Assembly: GCF_014650455.1 (NCBI RefSeq)
Contig: NZ_BMUZ01000015.1
Span: 8,257 to 72,256, forward strand
Length of the DNA: 64,000 nucleotides
Direction of reading: 5' to 3'
DNA from: Streptomyces xanthochromogenes
Lineage (GTDB): Bacteria > Actinomycetota > Actinomycetes > Streptomycetales > Streptomycetaceae
Made by a program: the position numbers and the translations under genes. Of the stretch, positions 59,801 through 64,000 are shown in pieces. The notes beneath the pieces are model-generated. The model was not told where the DNA came from and did no database searches. It worked only from the letters and a program-made list of their open reading frames with translations. The first letter of the stretch is position 1, and each line of letters begins with the position of its first letter.

Positions 59801-60168
59801 GGCAGGGTCGCGCGGACGTAGCCGAGCTTGTCGTCCTGCTTGCCCACGGTCGCCCCCGCGACCGCGTGCAGCTGCTCGGCGACGTCGGACGTGGCGCCCG
59901 GGGCGGTCGCCACCATCACGGTGACGCTCTTCTCGCCCTTGGCCTGCGCCTCGGCGAGACGCTGCTCGTCGGCCTTGCCGAGCTTGTCCTCGGCGGTCTT
60001 GGCCGGAGCGGTCTTCACCGGGGGCGCGGTCGTCGGGTCGTTGCCGCCGGTGGCGGCGAAGGCCGGTGCGGCGCCCGCCGTGACGAGCGCGGCCACCAGG
60101 CCGGCCGCCGCCGCTATTCGGGCCGTGCGTCTCGCCCCGGGTATGGGGCGCGGGGATTCAGTGGTCAT
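56842..60168 (-). CDS. Secreted subtilisin-family (S8) peptidase, large
   Basis: Extracellular serine endopeptidase of 1108 residues. After a signal peptide (IAAAAGLVAALVTAGAAPAFA) comes an inhibitor-I9-like propeptide region (EKSVTVMVATAPG..). The catalytic triad is visible in GILDSGVDLGHP (Asp), SEHGTHVAGITS (His) and GTSMASPQAAG (Ser). The domain contains a large insertion between Asp and His (~240-380). The C-terminal ~480 residues form beta-rich domains, two with PPC/immunoglobulin-like character (AGTYTIQVAGYAVP). ATG at 60168 follows AGGGA. Streptomyces relatives are secreted proteases whose extra domains bind the cell wall or substrate. Confidence 0.93.
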   Translation of the reverse strand: MTTESPRPIPGARRTARIAAAAGLVAALVTAGAAPAFAATGGNDPTTAPPVKTAPAKTAEDKLGKADEQRLAEAQAKGEKSVTVMVATAPGATSDVAEQLHAVAGATVGKQDDKLGYVRATLPTAKAEAALKAAAKLPSVHGIDLKQDIQLDDPTPSGDTTKSAKQLRTSGSYPAPDKNTPAKNPYNPNFETGAVDFVKQHPKADGRGVTIGILDSGVDLGHPALQKTTTGERKIVDWVTATDPVQDNDGTWLRANTAVSGPTFTAGGRTWKAPEGSYDFSTFAEKVTKGGDAAGDLNRDGDTTDSWGVLYDPVAGTVRVDLNNNNDFSDDAPMKPYKDGYQVGYFGTDNPATDVVERVPFTVEIRKNVVYDAAGHTSDYVNIGVIESEHGTHVAGITSANGLFGGKMSGAAPGAKIVSSRACNWDGGCTNIALTEGMIDLVTNRHVDIVNMSIGGLPALNDGNNARAELYKRLIDSYGVQLVISAGNDGPGVNTIGDPGLADHVISVGASISKETWAANYGSGVSTDYQMMPFSSRGPREDGGFTPTLSAPGAAINSTQTWLPGSPVKEAGYSLPAGYSMLQGTSMASPQAAGASALLVSAAKQQGIDLPPADLRTALTSTAKHIKGTQSYAEGAGLINIVGAWDAIKETAKKHAPAHEYTVTAPVSSALGFALKTPNVGTGIYDRESGLKAGQKKTYDVTVTRTTGPDKNVKHKLSLKNDDGTFKVLGDKEVSLPLGRPVTVKVQAQPKSGGVHSAILQVDDPKTVGVDQQIMATVVVATPIAGPGYTFSASSTIQRNSTKSYFVTVPAGAQSLEVRMGALRSGSQTRFISIHPYGVAVDPTGTPNCYPNYDNPANTCRPDLRSYANPQAGVWEIEVEARRTSPYLDNSFKLDASVLGVSFDPATQTVPEAKIGTPAPVQWKVTNNFAGIEGKLKGGSLGSAKVATGTIKAGETQTSTVTIGAGVEHLDVSIGNTSDAGADLDLYVLDQSGKAVAQSTTSSSNESVSLVKPAAGTYTIQVAGYAVPAGSTTYAYKDVYFAPSLGTVKVDDTKTVKLAGGASAQVAADVVVAGAAPEGRQFFGTVQLVNERGTAAGTGSVLIGKVTQ

Positions 60169-60395
60169 TCAGCATCCCTGTGGTGTGGGTAAAGGTCCGG
60201 ACTCGTGAACGGTTCGAAATTCGGTACCGGATGACCGCTGAGCATTGCGTATATGACTGTTGTTTGTGGAGAGTTGACCGTTACGTGATGTGAACATGGC
60301 GCTTTTCCGCCACCGCGCCCGATCCGCCAGGCCGATCCGGCACGGTTGCCCCCCAGAGGGCGGCGCCCGCGCACGCCGACCCGTAATCTCACCAA

Positions 60396-60875
60396 ATGAA
60401 CACGGAGTTGCGGGTGGCGGCCTACGCCGTATGCGTACGGGAAACCGGCGGCGTCCAGGAGATCCTTCTGGCCCGCTGGGTGGCCCGGGACGGCGCCAAG
60501 CGGTGGACGCTGCCGGGCGGCGGCATGGACCACGGCGAGGACCCCCTCGACACCGTGGTGCGCGAACTCGACGAGGAGACCGGATACGAGGTCGAACCGG
60601 TCCGGCTGCTCGGCATCGACTCCATCAACCGGCGCTATCCGCGCAAGCTCGGCCGGTTCGCCGACTTCCAGGGGCTGCGCATCGTCTACGAGGGCCGGGT
60701 CACCGGAGGCGAACTGCGCCACGAGACCAACGGCTCCACCGACCTGGCCGCCTGGCATCCCCTGCACGCGGTGGCCGATCTGGAACGGGTCGAACTCGTC
60801 GACGTGGGGCTTGAGTTGTGGCGCAGCCGGCCCGAGAACGGCAAGGCGTACCGGGCGCACCCGGCCGCCGACTGA
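60396..60875 (+). CDS. Nudix hydrolase
   Basis: Hydrolyses nucleoside diphosphates linked to other moieties. The 159-residue protein has a complete Nudix box: GGGMDHGEDPLDTVVRELDEETGYE, i.e. GX5EX7REUXEEXGU. The preceding VAAYAVCVRETGGVQEILLARW fits the Nudix core fold. ATG at 60396; it lies divergently from the subtilase gene, with 227 nt between starts. Substrate unknown; mutT-like clean-up or ADP-ribose pyrophosphatase activity are both possible. Confidence 0.92.
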   Translation: MNTELRVAAYAVCVRETGGVQEILLARWVARDGAKRWTLPGGGMDHGEDPLDTVVRELDEETGYEVEPVRLLGIDSINRRYPRKLGRFADFQGLRIVYEGRVTGGELRHETNGSTDLAAWHPLHAVADLERVELVDVGLELWRSRPENGKAYRAHPAAD

Positions 60876-60951
60876 GCCGCCCCCGCTTGTTCCTTCCGGT
60901 CGCGGGCGGCAGGCCGTTCCCCTCCTGAAGGCCCGCCGTCCGCGCCCGGCG

Positions 60952-61986
60952 TCAGCGGGGGAGGACCACCACATAGGCGGCCGGCTCCCGTTCGGTGGAC
61001 GCCATCAGTGCCGTCCGCACCACGGCCGCCTGCTGCTCCAGCGACTCGCGCAACTTCTTCGGCGTGATGTGCACGACGGTGATCCCGAGCCGTTCGAGGG
61101 CATCGCGCTTGCGGGCGCACTCGGAGAACAGCGCGGCGTCGTCCTGCCGGGGCGCCCGGGTGTCCAGCTCCACCGCCACCGCCTGCTCCGGCCAGTACGC
61201 GTCGAGGCCGCCCAGGTGCGGGCCGCCCGGCAGGCGCAGGTCCACGTTCCACAGCGGGTCCGGCAGGCCGAACCCCCGCACCATCGCGTAGAGCCGCTCC
61301 TCGGCGATCGAGCGTCCCTCGGCGAGCAGCGCGTCCACCGCGTCCACCACATGGGCCCGGGTGAGCAGCCGCGCCTGGGTCAACTCCGCCACGATCGCGG
61401 CCGGTTCGGTGTGGCCGCAGCGCACGGCCTCGGTGAGCAGGCGGCGCACCGCCTCGGCGTCGTCCAGGACCGCGACCGCGTCCGCGAGCGCCCGCGGCAC
61501 CGGCGCCACCGGCACCCCCGCGATCATCTCCGCGCCCGGCATCGCGACCGCGCGCACCAGCTGGACGAAGCCCGTGGAGCGCAGCCGCCGGGTGCGCGGC
61601 ACCAGGACGTCGATCCGGTCGAGCGAGAGCAGCGGGGGAGCGGCGGAGAACCGGTGCAGGGCGAGCGCCGCGAGTCCGGTGACGACGGCCTGCGGCGGCT
61701 CGTCGTGGGCCTGGCCCTGTGCCGGGATGGCCTTGGCGCGCCCGGTGGCCGGCCACCCCGCGTACAGCAGCGCCGCGTGCAGCCGCTCCTCGCTGGTGGT
61801 CGGGCCCGGATGCAGCACGTACACGCCCGGAAGCAGCTGCTGCCAGGGGCCGCCGGGCCGGCACTGGGCGGCGGTGCGTGCGGCCGAAACCCCGTGCGCG
61901 CGCAGCTGGTTGGCGGAGAGCACCCGCCGCTGCACCTCGGTGAGGTGGCTCAGGGGGCGGGGGGAGAGCGGGGTGTTGTGGTTCAT
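60952..61986 (-). CDS. AbiEi-like winged-helix protein with DUF559-type nuclease domain
   Basis: A 344-residue protein. The N-terminal ~65 residues (HLTEVQRRVLSANQLRAHGVSAARTAAQ..LLPGVYVLHPG) match the AbiEi antitoxin-type winged helix. The C-terminal ~120 residues resemble DUF559/VSR-like nucleases: the GLDAYWPEQAVAVELDT segment offers D262, E273 and D275, and SIAEERLYAMVRGFG is the usual preceding helix. Where related nucleases often have a Lys, here Arg follows. No AbiEii-type toxin gene lies next to it, so it is not a complete two-gene AbiE system. ATG at 61986; an upstream GTG/TTG extension is less likely. Confidence 0.75.
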   Translation of the reverse strand: MNHNTPLSPRPLSHLTEVQRRVLSANQLRAHGVSAARTAAQCRPGGPWQQLLPGVYVLHPGPTTSEERLHAALLYAGWPATGRAKAIPAQGQAHDEPPQAVVTGLAALALHRFSAAPPLLSLDRIDVLVPRTRRLRSTGFVQLVRAVAMPGAEMIAGVPVAPVPRALADAVAVLDDAEAVRRLLTEAVRCGHTEPAAIVAELTQARLLTRAHVVDAVDALLAEGRSIAEERLYAMVRGFGLPDPLWNVDLRLPGGPHLGGLDAYWPEQAVAVELDTRAPRQDDAALFSECARKRDALERLGITVVHITPKKLRESLEQQAAVVRTALMASTEREPAAYVVVLPR

Positions 61987-62084
61987 GCCGCAGGGTTTTC
62001 CGCAGCCGAAGGCTCCGCTAACCGCTGTTACACGCCCGTCGACAAACCCGGACAACCCCGTCCTAAAGTACGGGCGTTCGAGTG

Positions 62085-62119
62085 CCGATCAGGGGGCCCG
62101 TTCCCGGGCCCCCGATCGG
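62085..62119 (-). terminator. Long GC hairpin after the second pepN gene
   Basis: GGGGGCCCG (62092-62100) pairs with CGGGCCCCC (62105-62113) around TTCC, and with A62091 bulged the stem continues CCGATC/GATCGG (62085-62090/62114-62119). It lies about 28 nt past the minus-strand pepN stop and ends that transcript before the AbiEi-like gene. A similar GC hairpin can form just to the right. Confidence 0.75.
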
Positions 62120-62146
62120 GCCCGTTCCGGGGCCCCCGAATCGGCG

Positions 62147-64000
62147 TCAGCGGGTGGCGGCCGTCGCGTCGCAGGCCTGGCCGCGCAGGGTGCGGGCCAG
62201 GTCGTCGCGGGCTTCGAGCACCAGGCGGCGCAGGGCGGGAGCGGCGCCCTCGTGCGCGGCGAGCCACGCGTCCGTCGCGGCCAGCGTGGCCTCGTCGTTC
62301 TGGAGACCGGGGAAAAGACCCCTGACGACGTCCATGCCGATCTGGATCGAACGCTCGGCCCACACCCGCTCGATCGCCGCGAAGTACTTCGCGGCGTACG
62401 GGGCGGTCAGCTCGCGCTGCGACGGCTGGTTGAAGCCCGAAATCGTTGCCTCCACCAGGGCGTTGGACAGTGCGTCCGACTCCACGACCTGGGCCCAGGC
62501 CTGTGCCTTGACCGCCTCGGACGGCCGCGCCGCCAGGCAGCGCACGTGATGGCGCTTGCCGGAGGCGGTGTCGTCGCGGGTCAGCTCCGCGTCGATGACG
62601 CTCTCGTCGACGACGCCGTGCGAGGCCAGCGGTTCGAGCAGCGCCCAGCGCAGCTCCTGGTCCACGTCGAGGCCGTCGATCTTCGCGGTGCCCGCGAGCA
62701 GCCCCCGCAGGAGCTGGAAGTCCGCGTCGGTGGCGGCCGTCGCCGCGAAGAAGCGGGCCCAGGTCAGCTGGTGCTGGCTGCCCGGCTCGGCGAGCCGCAG
62801 CTCGCCCAGGGCGCCCTCGGCGAGCAGCCGGCCGCCCTCCTCGCGCCAGGCGGGAGCCGCGTAGTGCGTGACCGCCGACTGCGTCCAGGCGTGCAGCATC
62901 TGGAGCACACCGATGTCGGACTCGCGTCCGGCGTGGGCGAGGACGAGCGCGACGAAGTCGCGGGCGGGCATCAGCGCGTCCCGCGTCAGGTTCCACAGCG
63001 CCGACCAGCACAGGGCGCGCGCCAGCGGATCGCTGATGTCCCCGAGGTGGGCACGCAGGGTGGCCAGCGAGCCCTCGTCGAAGCGGATCTTGCAGTACGT
63101 CAGGTCGTCGTCGTTGACCAGGATCAGGTCGGGCCGCTCGGCCCCGGCGAGCTCGGTGACGACGGTCCGCGGACCCTCGACGTCGGCCTCGGCGCGGGCA
63201 TAGCGCACCAGGGCGCCCGCCTCGCGGCGGTACAGGCCCACCGCGACCCGGTGCGGACGCAGCTCGGGGTGGGAGGCCGCCGCCTCCTGGAGCACGGCGA
63301 GCTCGGTGATGCGGTCTCCGGCGTCGTAAGTGGCAACCGGCGTGAGGGAGTTGACGCCTGCCGTCTGCAACCAGGAGCGCGACCAGGTCGCCATGTCGCG
63401 GCCGGACACCTCTTCGAGGACCGCCAGCAGGTCACCGAGGCGGGTGTTGCCGTAGGCGTGCCGCTTGAAGTAGCGCCGGGCGCCTTCGAGGAAGGCGTCC
63501 CGGCCGACGTAGGCGACGAGCTGCTTGAGCACCGAGGCGCCCTTGGCGTACGTGATCCCGTCGAAGTTGAGCTTGGCGTCCTCCAGGTCACGGATGTCGG
63601 CCGTGATCGGGTGGGTGGAGGGCAGCTGGTCGGCCCGGTAGGCCCACGACTTGCGGCTGTTGGCGAAGGTCACCCAGCTGTTGGTGAAGCGGGTCGCCTC
63701 GGCCTGCGAGAACGAGCCCATGAAGTCGGCGAAGGACTCCTTCAGCCACAGGTCGTCCCACCACACCATGGTGACCAGGTCGCCGAACCACATGTGGGCC
63801 ATCTCGTGCAGGATGACGTTGGCCCGGCGCTCGTAGGAGGCCTGGGTCACCTTGCCGCGGTAGATGTACTCCTCGCGGAAGGTCACCAGGCCCGGGTTCT
63901 CCATCGCGCCCAGGTTGTACTCCGGCACGAACGCCTGGTCGTACTTCCCGAACGGGTAGGGGAAGTCGAAGTTGTCGTGGAAGAAGTCCAGGCCCTGCTT
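62147..64000 (-). CDS. pepN: Aminopeptidase N (M1 family), second paralogue, 5' end outside window
   Basis: Partial gene: 617 C-terminal residues plus the stop are visible, and the frame stays open to the window edge (KQGLDFFHDNFDFPYPFGKYDQAFVPEYNLGAMEN). The substrate motif GAMEN and zinc motif HEMAHMWFGDLVTMVWWDDLWLKE are intact, followed by the full ERAP1_C-like helical domain. It is a clear paralogue of the pepN gene 9 kb away, with the same motif order. The upstream ~250 residues should continue past 64000. It is the first gene of its transcript in view. Confidence 0.93.
   Translation of the reverse strand, partial: KQGLDFFHDNFDFPYPFGKYDQAFVPEYNLGAMENPGLVTFREEYIYRGKVTQASYERRANVILHEMAHMWFGDLVTMVWWDDLWLKESFADFMGSFSQAEATRFTNSWVTFANSRKSWAYRADQLPSTHPITADIRDLEDAKLNFDGITYAKGASVLKQLVAYVGRDAFLEGARRYFKRHAYGNTRLGDLLAVLEEVSGRDMATWSRSWLQTAGVNSLTPVATYDAGDRITELAVLQEAAASHPELRPHRVAVGLYRREAGALVRYARAEADVEGPRTVVTELAGAERPDLILVNDDDLTYCKIRFDEGSLATLRAHLGDISDPLARALCWSALWNLTRDALMPARDFVALVLAHAGRESDIGVLQMLHAWTQSAVTHYAAPAWREEGGRLLAEGALGELRLAEPGSQHQLTWARFFAATAATDADFQLLRGLLAGTAKIDGLDVDQELRWALLEPLASHGVVDESVIDAELTRDDTASGKRHHVRCLAARPSEAVKAQAWAQVVESDALSNALVEATISGFNQPSQRELTAPYAAKYFAAIERVWAERSIQIGMDVVRGLFPGLQNDEATLAATDAWLAAHEGAAPALRRLVLEARDDLARTLRGQACDATAATR

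Noticed and set aside
56839..60192. ~1100-codon plus-strand frame opposite the subtilase
   Set aside because: Same GC-bias artefact; the minus-strand frame carries the Asp/His/Ser triad and a signal peptide.
60952..62055. Complete AbiE toxin-antitoxin system
   Set aside because: Only the AbiEi-like protein is present; no AbiEii nucleotidyltransferase gene is on either side.

Overview
This 64 kb window is high-GC actinomycete chromosome, almost certainly Streptomyces. The third codon position is strongly G/C, GTG and TTG starts are common, many genes are chained by 1-8 nt start/stop overlaps, and it carries lineage-typical families: an XRE/DUF397 pair, the GlnX-GlnH-PknG cluster, the csnR-K operon and malQ. 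It is mainly ordinary core and housekeeping chromosome. I see no rRNA, tRNA, CRISPR array, transposase or antibiotic gene cluster. From memory the csn-malQ-pepN-asd order resembles the S. coelicolor SCO26xx region; I could not check this.

Layout. 0-4.4 kb: a GntR/UTRA regulator with an overlapping GNAT acetyltransferase, then the ribosome-associated ABC-F ATPase EttA, a hot-dog thioesterase and an unknown protein. 4.4-4.86 kb: seven tandem copies of a ~56 bp repeat in a convergent gap. 4.86-11.8 kb: a MacB/LolCDE-like ABC system of one ATPase and two very large FtsX-type permeases. 12-13.5 kb: a truncated haemoglobin and, divergently, a protein-isoaspartate methyltransferase-like protein.

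13.5-24.2 kb is the most interesting block, a minus-strand signalling cluster. In transcription order it encodes a four-helix membrane sensor (GlnX), an amino-acid-binding protein (GlnH), a coiled-coil protein, a PknG-type kinase with TPRs, a PP2C phosphatase, a von Willebrand A protein and an FHA protein. Kinase, phosphatase and FHA protein each start with two Cys4 zinc-ribbon/rubredoxin-like knuckles, which suggests a shared metal or redox-sensing device on top of the known mycobacterial amino-acid sensing pathway.

24.4-31.4 kb is the csn operon for uptake and catabolism of chitosan-derived glucosamine oligosaccharides: repressor CsnR, ABC importer CsnEFG, GH4 enzyme CsnH and kinase CsnK. 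Its palindromic operator sits just downstream of a recognisable promoter. A secreted GH84-type enzyme with an unusual catalytic motif lies nearby (35.2-38.1 kb).

31.5-50.6 kb is mixed: a methyltransferase, an MscS channel, an HNH nuclease, malQ preceded by a repeat peptide, a small membrane protein, a MarR/MFS divergent pair with an operator-promoter overlap, two EamA transporters, a LysR regulator, an aldo/keto reductase with an atypical tetrad, allantoicase, an XRE/DUF397 pair and a glycosyltransferase. A 44 bp element occurs twice here, near the second EamA gene and next to allantoicase.

50.7-64 kb is rich in peptidases: two aminopeptidase N paralogues (the second cut by the window edge), a secreted M28 aminopeptidase and a 1108-residue secreted subtilase. 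Around them lie aspartate-semialdehyde dehydrogenase, a Nudix hydrolase, a DUF1203 protein and a lone AbiEi/DUF559-type protein. Several convergent or tandem gene ends carry perfect GC-rich terminator hairpins, and three short-repeat clusters all sit between convergent genes.
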